The notes under the pieces: generated by a model
The model's database searches: none
Told to the model about the DNA's origin: nothing
Seen by the model: the letters and a program-made list of their open reading frames with translations, nothing else
Source: Sneathiella chungangensis
Lineage (GTDB): Bacteria > Pseudomonadota > Alphaproteobacteria > Sneathiellales > Sneathiellaceae
Length of the DNA: 64,000 nt
Assembly: GCF_009882935.1 (NCBI RefSeq)
Contig: NZ_WTVA01000001.1
Location: 372,001 to 436,000 of the forward strand
Reading direction: 5' to 3'
Program-made: the position numbers and the translations under genes
In this document: piece by piece, positions 24,401-33,693 of the stretch
How the letters are laid out: every line of letters begins with the position of its first letter
Position numbering within the stretch: position 1 is the first letter of the stretch

Positions 24401-24868
24401 ATGACAACCGTTTCAATGACGGTGAATGGGAAAAAGGTCAGCGCCGATGTGGCGCCCAACACCCTTCTCGTTCAATTTATCCGCGACAACCTGCGCCTGA
24501 CCGGCACCCATGTCGGCTGCGATACCAGCCAGTGCGGCGCCTGCACCGTTCATGTCAACGGCGACAGTGTCAAGTCCTGCACGATGCTGGCGGCCCAGGC
24601 CGAAGGGGCGGACGTCACCACCATCGAGGGTCTTGCGAAAAATGGCGAACTGCATCCGATGCAGGCGGCGTTCAAGGAAAACCATGGTCTGCAATGCGGC
24701 TTCTGCACGCCGGGCATGATCATGAGCGCGGTTGACCTTGTAAAACGCAACCCGAACCCCTCCGAGGAGACAATCCGGACCGAGCTTGAAGGCAACATCT
24801 GCCGATGCACGGGCTATCATAATATTGTCAAATCAGTCAAAGCAGCCGCGGAGAATATGGGAGGGTGA
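24401..24868 (+). CDS. coxS: CO dehydrogenase-like small subunit, 2Fe-2S protein
   Basis: A 155-aa two-cluster ferredoxin subunit. Cluster II ligands are in [21 protein letters not shown] (about residues 42-62), shown here as C-x4-C-x2-C-x11-C, and cluster I ligands in CGFC...CRC (about 101-140). It carries electrons from the molybdenum site to FAD. GGGAGG precedes the start. The gene order S-L-M is that of form II CODH-like enzymes. Confidence 0.95.
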   Translation: MTTVSMTVNGKKVSADVAPNTLLVQFIRDNLRLTGTHVGCDTSQCGACTVHVNGDSVKSCTMLAAQAEGADVTTIEGLAKNGELHPMQAAFKENHGLQCGFCTPGMIMSAVDLVKRNPNPSEETIRTELEGNICRCTGYHNIVKSVKAAAENMGG

Positions 24869-24871
24869 TCA

Positions 24872-27223
24872 ATGTCTGTCGAAAATGGAATTGGCGCCTC
24901 AGTCAGGCGTAAAGAAGACCAACGGTTTATTACCGGCAACGGCCACTATCTGGATGATATGAATAGAGCGGGACAGGCTTACGGCTATTTCCTGCGCTCA
25001 CCCTATGCCTTTGCCAAAATCAAGAATATAGATCTCAGCGCAGCCAAATCGGCCCCGGGCGTTGTCGATATCTTCACGGGCGCGGACATGGTGGCCGACG
25101 GTATCGGTGGCTTGATCTGCGGTTGGGGTATTACCAGCAAGGACGGATCGCCGCACAAGGCGCCGCCGCATAACAGCATGGCCGTTGATGCTGTCCGGCA
25201 TGTCGGCGATCAGGTCGCTTTCGTGATTGCCGAAACTCTGGAGCAGGCAAAAAATGCGGCGGAGTTAATCGAGGTTGGCTACGAAGTGCTGACGCCGGTT
25301 ACGAATATTGCCAAGGCGCTCGCACCGGGAGCTCCGCAAATACATGAGGAAGCGCCTGGAAACCTCTGTTATGACTGGGAATTAGGCGACAAGGCAGCGG
25401 TAGATGCCGCCTTTGCGAACGCGGCCCATGTCTCGAAAATCGATTTGGTCAACAACCGCCTCTCTCCGAACCCGATGGAGCCGCGCGCGGCCCTTGGCGA
25501 ATATGACGCGGGCAGCGGCGAACTCACGCTCCATACGACCAGCCAGAACCCGCATGTCGCCCGGCTAATCATGTCGGCCTTTTTGGGCATTGCGCCGGAG
25601 AACAAGCTTCGCGTCGTCGCCCCTGACGTCGGTGGCGGATTCGGCAGCAAGATTTTCGTCTATGCGGAGGAAACGACCACGATCTGGGCCGCGCGAAAGA
25701 TCAACCGGCCGGTGAAATGGACGGCGGATCGCTCCGAAGCCTTCCTGACGGACGCCCATGGCCGCGATCACGTCACCCATGCGGAACTGGCGACCGACAA
25801 TGACGGCAAGATCCTGGCGTTCCGTGTCTCGACCAAGGCGAATATGGGGGCCTATCTCTCGACATTCGCCTCCGCCGTGCCGACCTATCTTTACGGCACC
25901 CTCCTAAGCGGTCAGTACAAGATCCCGAGCATCTATTGCGAAGTTCAGGCCGGTTTCACCAATACCACCCCGGTGGATGCCTATCGCGGTGCCGGACGTC
26001 CGGAAGCCACCTATGTCGTTGAACGGATGATGGATACGGCCGCGAAGGACCTCAAGATGGATCCCACGGAATTCCGGCTCAAGAACTTCATCCAGCCGGA
26101 TGCCTATCCGTACGAGACGCCGGTTATCATGACCTATGACTCGGGCGATTATCCGCTGGCCATGAACCTGGCCAAGGAGATGATCGACTATAACGGCTTT
26201 GCCGCCCGCAAGGCGCAGTCGGAAGCCAATGGCAAGTTGAGAGGGATCGGCGTTGCCGCCTATATCGAAGCCTGCGGCATTGCGCCATCGGCTGCGGTGG
26301 GCTCCCTCGGGGCCGGTGTGGGTCTTTGGGAATCGGCGGAAGTCCGCTTTAACCCGACAGGCAGCGTGACTGTCTTCACCGGCAGTCACAGCCATGGTCA
26401 GGGCCATGAAACCACCTTCGCGCAGATCATCGCCGACAAGCTTGGCGTTCCGATCGACAGTGTCGAGGTTGTGCATGGCGATACGAGCAAGGTTCCCTTC
26501 GGTATGGGCACTTACGGGTCCCGCTCGCTTGCCGTCGGTGGATCGGCAATCGTCAAGGCGGTCGACAAGATCGTCGAAAAGTCGAAGAAGATCGCCGCCC
26601 ATCTCATGGAAGCCTCGGTTGAGGATATCGAGCATGAGCATGGCGTCTTCTCGGTTGCCGGAACGGACAAGAAGCTGACCATGGGCGAGATCGCCTTTGC
26701 CGCCTATGTTCCGCATAATTATCCGGCTGATCTGGAGCCGGGCATGGCGGAAAATGCGTTCTATGATCCGCTTAACTTCACCTTCCCGGCGGGCACCCAT
26801 ATCGCGGAAGTCGAGATTGATCCCGCAACGGGCGTTGTCGATATCGTCGACTGGGCGGCCGCGGATGATTTCGGCAATGTCATCAACCCGATGATCGTTG
26901 AAGGGCAGGTCCATGGCGGTGTCGCGCAAGGCATCGGTCAGGCGCTCCTTGAAGGGGTGATCTATGACGAGGAAAGCGGGCAGCTTCTCACCGGTTCCTA
27001 TATGGACTATTGCATGCCACGTGCCGACGATCTTCCGAACTTCCGCGTCGCGACGACCAATACCCCCTGCCCCAGCAATCCGCTCGGGGTCAAAGGGTGC
27101 GGCGAGGCCGGCGCCATTGCCGGTCCGGCGGCGCTCATGAATGCCATCGTCAATGCCATCGGCAAGGATATCGACATGCCGGCGACGCCTGAAAAGGTCT
27201 GGCGCGCCATCAACAGCAATTAA
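24872..27223 (+). CDS. coxL: Form II CO dehydrogenase-like large (molybdopterin) subunit
   Basis: A 783-aa xanthine-oxidase family large subunit with GGGFGSK (about residue 250), [13 protein letters not shown] (about 507-519) and the C-terminal [11 protein letters not shown] with the catalytic glutamate (about 742). The active-site loop reads AYRGAGR (about residues 371-377), the form II marker, not the AYxCSFR loop of proven form I CODH. The true substrate may therefore be CO at low affinity or another aldehyde/heterocycle. It starts 3 bp after coxS. Confidence 0.94.
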   Translation: MSVENGIGASVRRKEDQRFITGNGHYLDDMNRAGQAYGYFLRSPYAFAKIKNIDLSAAKSAPGVVDIFTGADMVADGIGGLICGWGITSKDGSPHKAPPHNSMAVDAVRHVGDQVAFVIAETLEQAKNAAELIEVGYEVLTPVTNIAKALAPGAPQIHEEAPGNLCYDWELGDKAAVDAAFANAAHVSKIDLVNNRLSPNPMEPRAALGEYDAGSGELTLHTTSQNPHVARLIMSAFLGIAPENKLRVVAPDVGGGFGSKIFVYAEETTTIWAARKINRPVKWTADRSEAFLTDAHGRDHVTHAELATDNDGKILAFRVSTKANMGAYLSTFASAVPTYLYGTLLSGQYKIPSIYCEVQAGFTNTTPVDAYRGAGRPEATYVVERMMDTAAKDLKMDPTEFRLKNFIQPDAYPYETPVIMTYDSGDYPLAMNLAKEMIDYNGFAARKAQSEANGKLRGIGVAAYIEACGIAPSAAVGSLGAGVGLWESAEVRFNPTGSVTVFTGSHSHGQGHETTFAQIIADKLGVPIDSVEVVHGDTSKVPFGMGTYGSRSLAVGGSAIVKAVDKIVEKSKKIAAHLMEASVEDIEHEHGVFSVAGTDKKLTMGEIAFAAYVPHNYPADLEPGMAENAFYDPLNFTFPAGTHIAEVEIDPATGVVDIVDWAAADDFGNVINPMIVEGQVHGGVAQGIGQALLEGVIYDEESGQLLTGSYMDYCMPRADDLPNFRVATTNTPCPSNPLGVKGCGEAGAIAGPAALMNAIVNAIGKDIDMPATPEKVWRAINSN

Positions 27224-27237
27224 GAAGGGACAAACCC

Positions 27238-28026
27238 ATGTATTCATTCGATTATGAACGCCCTTCGGGGGTAAATGAGGCAGCGTCCGCCATCGGCGAG
27301 GATGACAAGTTTCTGGCCGGTGGTCAGACGCTGATCCCGACGTTGAAGCTCCGGCTCGCCCAGCCCGGGAAGCTGGTCGATCTGAGCGGCATTTCCGAGC
27401 TGAAAGGCATAAGCGTCAATGGCTCGGAATTGTCTGTTGGCGCGATGACCCGCCATGTCGACGTGGCGGACTCAGCAGATGTGAAATCCGCGATCCCGGC
27501 CCTCGCCCAACTCGCCAGCCATATCGGCGATGCGCAGGTGAGGAATCGCGGCACGATCGGTGGCTCCATCTCCAACAACGATCCGGCGGCGGACTATCCC
27601 GCCGCCCTCGTGGGACTCGGCGCGACGGTACATACCAACAAGCGAAGCATCTCGGCGGAGGATTTCTTCGTTGACCTGTTCGAGACGGCGCTGGAAGACG
27701 GAGAGCTAGTCACCAAGGTCACTTTCCCGATACCGGAAAAGGCGGGATATGCCAAATTCCCCAATCCGGCGTCCCGCTTTGCGCTGACCGGCGTGTTCGT
27801 GGCCAAGACGGCAAGCGGCGTGCGCGTGGCCGTGACCGGCGCGGGCCCCTGCGTCTTCCGCCAGACGGACATGGAGGCTGCGCTTTCGAGCAACTTCTCC
27901 CCCGACGCGGTATCGGGCATCAAAACCGAGGCGTCGGGCCTGAACGCCGATATTCATGCCTCGGCTGACTATCGCGCCAACCTGATCACGGTCATGGCGG
28001 CGCGCGCGGTCAAAGCCGCGTCGTAA
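27238..28026 (+). CDS. coxM: CO dehydrogenase-like medium subunit, FAD-binding
   Basis: A 262-aa FAD_binding_5/CO_deh_flav_C protein. FAD contacts are AGGQTLIPTLKLRL (about residues 27-40) and NRGTIGGSISNNDPAADYPA (about 102-121). It passes electrons from CoxS to the quinone pool or another acceptor. AGAAGGGAC upstream supports the start. The gene is followed by a strong terminator, closing the structural unit SLM. Confidence 0.95.
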   Translation: MYSFDYERPSGVNEAASAIGEDDKFLAGGQTLIPTLKLRLAQPGKLVDLSGISELKGISVNGSELSVGAMTRHVDVADSADVKSAIPALAQLASHIGDAQVRNRGTIGGSISNNDPAADYPAALVGLGATVHTNKRSISAEDFFVDLFETALEDGELVTKVTFPIPEKAGYAKFPNPASRFALTGVFVAKTASGVRVAVTGAGPCVFRQTDMEAALSSNFSPDAVSGIKTEASGLNADIHASADYRANLITVMAARAVKAAS

Positions 28027-28051
28027 AAGATCACGCAATTGATCTGAACGG

Positions 28052-28085
28052 AAGGGGAAGTTTTGACTTCCCCTTTCCTTTTTTC
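28052..28085 (+). terminator. Intrinsic terminator between coxM and coxD
   Basis: AAGGGGAAGT (28052-28061) and ACTTCCCCTT (28066-28075) form a perfect 10-bp stem with a TTTG loop, followed by TCCTTTTTTC. This should stop most transcripts after coxM, leaving the maturation genes coxDE-xdhC to read-through or to a promoter in 28086-28160. Confidence 0.88.
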
Positions 28086-28160
28086 TAACCTGAAACCACA
28101 TTCCCTGTAGTGAACCGAACGGCGCCACAACAATCAGAAAACGAAGGACATCCGACCAAT

Positions 28161-29078
28161 ATGTCAAACGCGCAACCGCACTCCATCGATGCCGTTCAGG
28201 ACCTGTTACAAAACGCCAACTATGTGGCAGACCGCAGCTTGGCGACCGTTCTCTTTCTATCGCTCAAGATGGGCCGTCCCCTCTTTCTGGAGGGTGAGGC
28301 CGGCGTCGGCAAGACGGAAATCGCCAAGGTCCTCGCGGAGCAGCTTGGCCGCCCGCTGATCCGCCTGCAATGCTATGAGGGTCTGGATGTCAGCTCCGCC
28401 GTCTATGAATGGGACTATGCCCGCCAGATGATTGAAATCCGGCTGGCCGAAGCGACGGAGACGGCGGACCGGGACCGGCTCAGCAGTGATATTTTTTCGG
28501 AAAAATTTCTGATCAAACGGCCCCTGCTGAAGGCACTGGAGAGTACAGTCGGCGGCGCGCCGGTCCTGCTGATCGACGAGCTGGACCGCACCGATGAACC
28601 CTTTGAAGCGTTTCTTCTGGAGATGCTTTCCGATTTTCAGGTCACCATCCCCGAGTTCGGAACCATCAAGGCGAAGGAACCGCCCATTGTCGTCATTACC
28701 TCCAACCGGACACGGGAAATTCATGACGCGCTGAAACGCCGCTGCCTCTATCACTGGGTCGATTACCCCAACGCGGAGCGAGAAAAGGAAATTATCGCGC
28801 GGAAGCTCCCCGGTGTCGACGCCCGGCTTTCAGAGCAGATCGTGCGTTTTATCCAGGAACTGCGCAAGGATCCGAACCTCTTCAAACTGCCGGGCGTTGC
28901 CGAGACGTTGGATTGGACCAATGCGCTCAAGGAACTCGATATTATCTCCCTCGATCCCGACGTCATCAATGACACGCTCGGGGTCCTGCTGAAATACCAG
29001 GATGATATCGTGAAAATTCAGGGCAGCGAGGCGGCGGAAATCATTGGGAAGATCAACGCCGAAATCGACGCGCGATGA
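28161..29078 (+). CDS. coxD: CoxD-type MoxR AAA+ ATPase
   Basis: A 305-aa AAA+ ATPase of the MoxR group. Walker A is GEAGVGKTE (about residues 42-50), Walker B VLLIDELDRTDE (about 135-146) and the sensor region VVITSNRTREIHDALKRRC. CoxD is needed to insert sulfur and copper into the CODH active site in Oligotropha. I chose ATG 28161 (AAGGAC upstream); a longer frame starts with GTG at 28110 without family similarity. It overlaps coxE by 4 bp. Confidence 0.92.
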   Translation: MSNAQPHSIDAVQDLLQNANYVADRSLATVLFLSLKMGRPLFLEGEAGVGKTEIAKVLAEQLGRPLIRLQCYEGLDVSSAVYEWDYARQMIEIRLAEATETADRDRLSSDIFSEKFLIKRPLLKALESTVGGAPVLLIDELDRTDEPFEAFLLEMLSDFQVTIPEFGTIKAKEPPIVVITSNRTREIHDALKRRCLYHWVDYPNAEREKEIIARKLPGVDARLSEQIVRFIQELRKDPNLFKLPGVAETLDWTNALKELDIISLDPDVINDTLGVLLKYQDDIVKIQGSEAAEIIGKINAEIDAR

Positions 29079-30295
29079 CCAAAACCGCGCCACATAGCGG
29101 CGGCACCTTTGCCGAAAACATCCTGCATTTTGCGCGGACCCTGCGCCGGGCCGGTCTGCCGGTGGGGCCAGGCCGGGTGATCGAGGCAATCCGCGCCGTC
29201 GAAGTCGCGGGCATCCGGCGACGCGATGATTTTTACTGGACGCTTCATTCCGTTTTCGTCAATCGCCGCGACCAGTGGGATATTTTCGATCAGGCCTTCC
29301 ATGTGTTTTGGCGCAATCCGGAATTGCTCAAAAAAATGATGGATATGATGCTGCCGACGACCTTTCTCGACAGCACGAAGCGCGATGACCAGCCGGAATT
29401 GAGCCGCCGCCTGTCCGAGGCGCTGGCCCCCTCTCCCGCGCCCGAGTCGGATCAGGAAAGCGAGCAGGAGGAAATCGAAATCAATGCAACGTTGACGGCG
29501 TCGGACAATGAACTGCTGCAGTCCAAGGACTTCGAGAGCATGAGCGCCGCAGAAATGGAGGAGGCGAAGAAGGCGATGGCGGCGATGCGCCTTCCGATCC
29601 TTGAGGTCAAGACCCGCCGGCAGCGCGCCGATCTGCGCGGAAATCTCATCGACATGCGACGGACCCTGCGCGCGAGCCTTCGAAGCGGCGGGGCCACCAT
29701 CCCGCTTCGTTTTCGATCGAAGGTGACGCGCCATCCGCCACTTGTCATCCTCTGTGATATCTCCGGTTCGATGGCCCAATATAGCCGGATGCTGCTGCAT
29801 TTCATGCATGCGCTCACCAACGACCGGGACCGCGTTCACACATTTGTATTTGGCACCCGGCTCACCAATATAACAAGATATATGCGCTATCGGGATGTCG
29901 ATGCGGCGCTGGATGCGGTCAGCGAGAAGGTCGAAGACTGGTCCGGCGGCACCCGTATCGGCGCAACGGTCCGGGAATTCAACAAATTCTGGTCACGGCG
30001 CGTTTTGGGGCAAGGTGCGGTGGTGCTGCTGATCTCGGACGGCCTGGACCGCGAGGGCGGCGAAGGGTTGGAGACTGAAATGGAACGGCTGCATAAATCA
30101 TGTCGGCAGTTGATATGGCTGAACCCTCTCTTGCGCTTTGAGGGGTTTGAACCCCGCGCGCGGGGCGTCAAGGCGATCCTTCCCCATGTCGACCAGTTCC
30201 GCACGGTCCATAATCTGAACAGCCTGAAGGACCTTGCCGATATTCTTTCCAAACCCATGGGCGCGCAACTTGAGAAGAGGAGTTTTGCCGCATGA
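29075..30295 (+). CDS. coxE: CoxE-type VWA-domain protein
   Basis: A 406-aa protein with a C-terminal von Willebrand A-like domain. The MIDAS motif is ILCDISGSMAQYSR (about residues 224-237), followed by TFVFGTRLTNIT, WSGGTRIGATVREFN and LISDGLDREGG. The middle has an acidic Ser/Glu-rich segment (SDQESEQEEIE). CoxE works with CoxD in maturing the MoCu centre. It overlaps both neighbours by 4 bp, which implies coupling. Confidence 0.92.
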   Translation: MTKTAPHSGGTFAENILHFARTLRRAGLPVGPGRVIEAIRAVEVAGIRRRDDFYWTLHSVFVNRRDQWDIFDQAFHVFWRNPELLKKMMDMMLPTTFLDSTKRDDQPELSRRLSEALAPSPAPESDQESEQEEIEINATLTASDNELLQSKDFESMSAAEMEEAKKAMAAMRLPILEVKTRRQRADLRGNLIDMRRTLRASLRSGGATIPLRFRSKVTRHPPLVILCDISGSMAQYSRMLLHFMHALTNDRDRVHTFVFGTRLTNITRYMRYRDVDAALDAVSEKVEDWSGGTRIGATVREFNKFWSRRVLGQGAVVLLISDGLDREGGEGLETEMERLHKSCRQLIWLNPLLRFEGFEPRARGVKAILPHVDQFRTVHNLNSLKDLADILSKPMGAQLEKRSFAA

Positions 30296-30630
30296 CCGAA
30301 ACCACATCCGCTTTGCCCGCCGACGATATTCTGGCGCAGGCCCTGGCCTGGAGAAAAGACGGCCGTAAGGTTGCGCTGGCGACGGTGATCACGACATGGG
30401 GCTCCGCGCCGCGGCCCGCCGGCAGCCAGCTTGCCATTGACGAGACCGGCCGGATGGTCGGCTCCGTGAGCGGCGGCTGCGTCGAGGGCGCCGTCATTCA
30501 GGAAGCGTTGGAGATTATCGAGAGCGGCAAGCCGAAAACCCTCGAATTCGGCGTCACCAACGACGAAGCCTGGGAAGTCGGGCTCGCCTGCGGCGGGAAA
30601 ATAAATGTTTTCGTCGAAAAGCTCGATTAG
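30292..30630 (+). CDS. XdhC/CoxF N-terminal-domain protein
   Basis: A 112-aa protein with the XdhC_CoxI domain (TTWGSAPRPAGSQLAID, MVGSVSGGCVEGAVIQEALE). It binds and protects Moco for insertion into molybdenum hydroxylases. Its TAG stop is followed 9 bases later, in the same reading frame, by the ATG of the C-terminal half, so the full XdhC is split by one in-frame stop. Such two-gene XdhC pairs are usual in CODH clusters, so I do not call it broken. Confidence 0.9.
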   Translation: MTETTSALPADDILAQALAWRKDGRKVALATVITTWGSAPRPAGSQLAIDETGRMVGSVSGGCVEGAVIQEALEIIESGKPKTLEFGVTNDEAWEVGLACGGKINVFVEKLD

Positions 30631-30639
30631 GACCGCAAG

Positions 30640-31329
30640 ATGAAAACCGCCCTATTAGAAGATCTGCAAAAGGCACGCGCGGAAAAACGCCAGGTCGTGC
30701 TCGCAACAAACCTCACCTCAGGTGAACAAAAACTTCTCTATCCATTTGAAAGTAAAGAGATATACGACGTCATCGAAGCGGCAAGAGGGGCGCTCAGAAA
30801 TGATAAGCCCACGACGGTCGAGACCGAAGACGGACCGGTATTCCTCAATATCTTCAACCCTCCGCTGCGGCTCTTTATTGTCGGCGCCGTGCATATCGCG
30901 CAGGCTCTCGTTCCCATGGCAGCAGGTGCGGACTATGAGGTGACCGTCATCGATCCGCGCCGGAGTTTCGGATCCAGCTTCCGCTTTCCGAACGTCACCC
31001 TCGATGACCGCTGGCCGGATGACGCCTTCGCGGACCTGCATCCCGACCGCCGTTCCGCCATCGTCACGCTCACCCATGACGCCAAGCTCGACGATCCGGC
31101 GCTGCAATATGCGCTTCGCTCAGATGCCTTTTATATCGGCGCATTGGGCAGTGGTCGAACCCATGCGAAACGGCAACAACGGCTCCAGAAGGCCGGATTC
31201 AGCGACGAGGATTTTGCGCGCATTCACGGGCCAATCGGCCTCGATATCGGGGCCAAATCACCGGCGGAAATCGCCATTTCCATCATGGCGGAAATCACGG
31301 CGGTACTTCGCGGGAAAGCCGGCTCATGA
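30640..31329 (+). CDS. XdhC/CoxF C-terminal Rossmann-domain protein
   Basis: A 229-aa protein with XdhC_C Rossmann features: LFIVGAVHIAQALVPMAAG (about residues 77-95), VTVIDPRRSFGS, LTHDAKLDDPALQYAL, YIGALGSGRTHAKR and HGPIGLDIGAKSPAEIAISI. It completes the XdhC function begun by the previous gene. It overlaps the following gene by 4 bp. Confidence 0.9.
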   Translation: MKTALLEDLQKARAEKRQVVLATNLTSGEQKLLYPFESKEIYDVIEAARGALRNDKPTTVETEDGPVFLNIFNPPLRLFIVGAVHIAQALVPMAAGADYEVTVIDPRRSFGSSFRFPNVTLDDRWPDDAFADLHPDRRSAIVTLTHDAKLDDPALQYALRSDAFYIGALGSGRTHAKRQQRLQKAGFSDEDFARIHGPIGLDIGAKSPAEIAISIMAEITAVLRGKAGS

Positions 31330-32954
31330 TTTTCGGGCGCATGGAAGTGGGTGAAGCAGAGGATGTTGTCCTCGCCCATGCGGTGGAGATTGCGCCCGGC
31401 AAGTTGCTTAAAAAAGGACATGTCCTCACAAGCGAGGATATAAAGGGACTGACAAACAACGGCATAGAGACCATTCTTGGCGCCCGGATGGAAGAAACGG
31501 ATATGCCGGAAGATGCGGCCGCGGCCGCCATCGCGGCCCCTCTCGCGGGCACCCATATTACCGTCAAGCCGCCCTTTACCGGGCGCGCCAATCTGTTCGC
31601 CGAGACCCGCGGGATCGCCGTCATCGATGAAGAGAAAATCAAGGCGCTCAATCATATCGATGAAACCATCACCATCGCCGCCGTGAAAAACCACGAGTTG
31701 GTGGAGGCCGGCCAGATGCTGGCAACCGTCAAAATCATCCCCTTCGCCACCCCGAAAGCCAAGGTGGAGATGGTGCTCGATCGCATAAAGGGCGGCACGC
31801 AACCCATCGTTTCCGTCAAACCATTCGTGAGCAAGAAAATTGGTGTCGTTTCCACCCTGCTGCCGAACACCAAGGAGAAGGTGATCGAGAAGTCGGAACG
31901 GATCATGGCCGACCGTCTGGCGCGCTGCGAAAATAAAATCGATATGCTCCGTCGATGCGAGCATCATGAAGACGCGCTAACGCAAGCCATTACGGCACTT
32001 GATAAGGAAGGATGCAACCTCATCCTGATCTTCGGCGCATCGGCGATTACCGACCGCAAGGATGTGATCCCCGCGGCCATCACGGAGGCCGGCGGCGGGA
32101 TCGATCATTTCGGCATGCCGGTTGATCCGGGTAATCTTCTTCTGATGGGCCACCTCAGGGACAAGATCGTCATCGGGCTGCCGGGCTGCACCCGCTCGCC
32201 CAAGCTGAACGGCTTTGATTTTGTGCTCGACCGTATTCTGGCCGATATCCCGGTTCCGCCCTCCGATATCATGGATATGGGCGCCGGCGGGCTGCTCAAG
32301 GAAATTGCGAGCCGACCGCAACCGCGAGACCAGGACCGGAAGGCGCAACCGAAATCCACAGGAAAGTCGGTCGCCTTACTGATCCTTGCCGCCGGACAAT
32401 CGCGACGAATGGGAAAAGACAACAAGCTGCTTGCCAAGATCGGTGGCAAGCCCATGCTCCGCCACACGGCGGAACAGGCGCTGAAATCAAAGGCGGCGGG
32501 TGTCTTTGGCGTAACCGGACACGAAAGCGAGAAAATCAAGGCATTGCTGGAGGAACTCGAGATCGAGAGCTTCCACAACCCCGATTTCGCGGATGGCCTC
32601 AGCAGTAGCCTCAAGACCGGATTTCGTGCCCTCGCGGATCGCTATGATGGCATTCTTATCTGTCTTGGCGACATGCCGCTTGTCTCCCCGTCGCTGTTCG
32701 ATAAATTGATCGATGCCTTTGACGTCGAGGAAGGGCGCGCGATCATCGTGCCGACCTTCGAGGGCAAGCGCGGCAACCCCGTTTTGATCGCCAGCCACTT
32801 CAAGAATGACATTCTCGCCATTACCGGCGATATCGGCGCAAAATCGCTGATCGCCGAAAACGAAACCGTGGTTTTCAATGTTGAGGCTGAAAAAGACAGC
32901 ATCTTTACCGATATAGATACACCCGAAGCCCTTGCGTCCCTGCAACGGAAGTGA
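31326..32954 (+). CDS. Molybdopterin-binding / MocA-like cytidylyltransferase fusion
   Basis: A 542-aa two-domain protein. Residues 1-340 form a MoeA/CinA-like molybdopterin-binding region (GASAITDRKDVIPAAITEAG, VDPGNLLLMGHLRDKIVIGLPGC). Residues 348-542 form an NTP_transf_3 domain (LILAAGQSRRMGKDNKLLAKI, LICLGDMPLVSPS), the MocA/MobA type. This matches CODH-family need for molybdopterin cytosine dinucleotide, so it probably makes MCD in the cytoplasm. CTP versus GTP preference cannot be proven from sequence. Confidence 0.88.
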   Translation: MIFGRMEVGEAEDVVLAHAVEIAPGKLLKKGHVLTSEDIKGLTNNGIETILGARMEETDMPEDAAAAAIAAPLAGTHITVKPPFTGRANLFAETRGIAVIDEEKIKALNHIDETITIAAVKNHELVEAGQMLATVKIIPFATPKAKVEMVLDRIKGGTQPIVSVKPFVSKKIGVVSTLLPNTKEKVIEKSERIMADRLARCENKIDMLRRCEHHEDALTQAITALDKEGCNLILIFGASAITDRKDVIPAAITEAGGGIDHFGMPVDPGNLLLMGHLRDKIVIGLPGCTRSPKLNGFDFVLDRILADIPVPPSDIMDMGAGGLLKEIASRPQPRDQDRKAQPKSTGKSVALLILAAGQSRRMGKDNKLLAKIGGKPMLRHTAEQALKSKAAGVFGVTGHESEKIKALLEELEIESFHNPDFADGLSSSLKTGFRALADRYDGILICLGDMPLVSPSLFDKLIDAFDVEEGRAIIVPTFEGKRGNPVLIASHFKNDILAITGDIGAKSLIAENETVVFNVEAEKDSIFTDIDTPEALASLQRK

Positions 32955-32965
32955 AGATTTGTGTG

Positions 32966-33394
32966 ATGAAGGAACTTTACCAAAAAAACCTGCTGCGCCT
33001 CGCCGCCAACGCCGTTGGCGACGGCCAGATGGAAAATCCGGATGCGGAGGAAACGCTGGACAATCCCACCTGCGGCGACCGGATCACCATACAGGTGCGC
33101 GTCAAAGATGGCGCGATTACGGATCTCAAGCACCAGAACCGGTCCTGCATGCTCTGCCAGGCCGCGGCGTCGCTGATCGGCGAGAATGCGATGGGCCGGG
33201 AACTTGAGGAGATTGCCTCCACGCGGAATAATCTTCAATCCATGTTGCAGGGAGAGGCCGTTCAGGCTACATCGGACTGGAAAGACATCGAATTTTTTAA
33301 TGTAGTCGCAAGCCACAAAAGCCGGCATCACTGCGTACTCCTCCCCTTCGACGCGTTGATAAAGGCGTTGGAGGCAGCGAAAATGAAAGCCTGA
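32966..33394 (+). CDS. IscU/NifU-like Fe-S scaffold protein in the CODH cluster
   Basis: About 142 aa. It contains the three IscU-type cysteine regions: NPTCGDRI (about residue 36), CMLCQAAASL (about 61-70) and HHCVLLPFDA (about 125-134). IscU proteins assemble 2Fe-2S clusters. Its presence directly after the Mo-cofactor gene suggests dedicated supply of clusters to CoxS. The longest frame begins with GTG at 32951, overlapping the previous stop; ATG at 32966 fits the family N-terminus (LYQKNLLRLAANAVGDG) better. Confidence 0.85.
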   Translation: MKELYQKNLLRLAANAVGDGQMENPDAEETLDNPTCGDRITIQVRVKDGAITDLKHQNRSCMLCQAAASLIGENAMGRELEEIASTRNNLQSMLQGEAVQATSDWKDIEFFNVVASHKSRHHCVLLPFDALIKALEAAKMKA

Positions 33395-33395
33395 C

Positions 33396-33617
33396 ATGCG
33401 ACGCAAGAACCCACGAGTTAAAAACCTCCCCGACCTTCCCTCTCCCTGCACCGGTATTTGCAGTATGGATATGCAAAATCTCTATTGCCGCGGCTGTTTT
33501 CGCACCCGGAATGAAATCGGCGGCTGGGTCCTGATGAGCAACGAAGAGAAGATGGATGTCATCAAACAATTGCGCCAGCGTCGCAAGGAATCTCGGCTCG
33601 CGAAAAATTTGCCTTAA
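33396..33617 (+). CDS. DUF1289 family protein
   Basis: A 73-aa protein with the DUF1289 cysteine pattern SPCTGICSMD then LYCRGCFRT, probably a metal or Fe-S site, and the helix EEKMDVIKQLRQRR. It starts one base after the scaffold gene and is likely the last gene of the CODH maturation transcript. Function of the family is unknown. Confidence 0.88.
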   Translation: MRRKNPRVKNLPDLPSPCTGICSMDMQNLYCRGCFRTRNEIGGWVLMSNEEKMDVIKQLRQRRKESRLAKNLP

Positions 33618-33693
33618 TTTCGCCTATTTCCCCCCGCTTAATAAGAGCGTCGTCTGATAGAAAGTGAGTATATTCTAAAGGAAGGGGGCACAA

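Noticed and set aside
25904-27247. 447-codon minus-strand frame opposite coxL
   Set aside because: Antisense shadow of coxL; no family features.
30292-31329. Interpretation of the two XdhC halves as a pseudogene
   Set aside because: Each half has its own start, intact motifs and usual length for split XdhC pairs in CODH clusters. The neighbours are intact.
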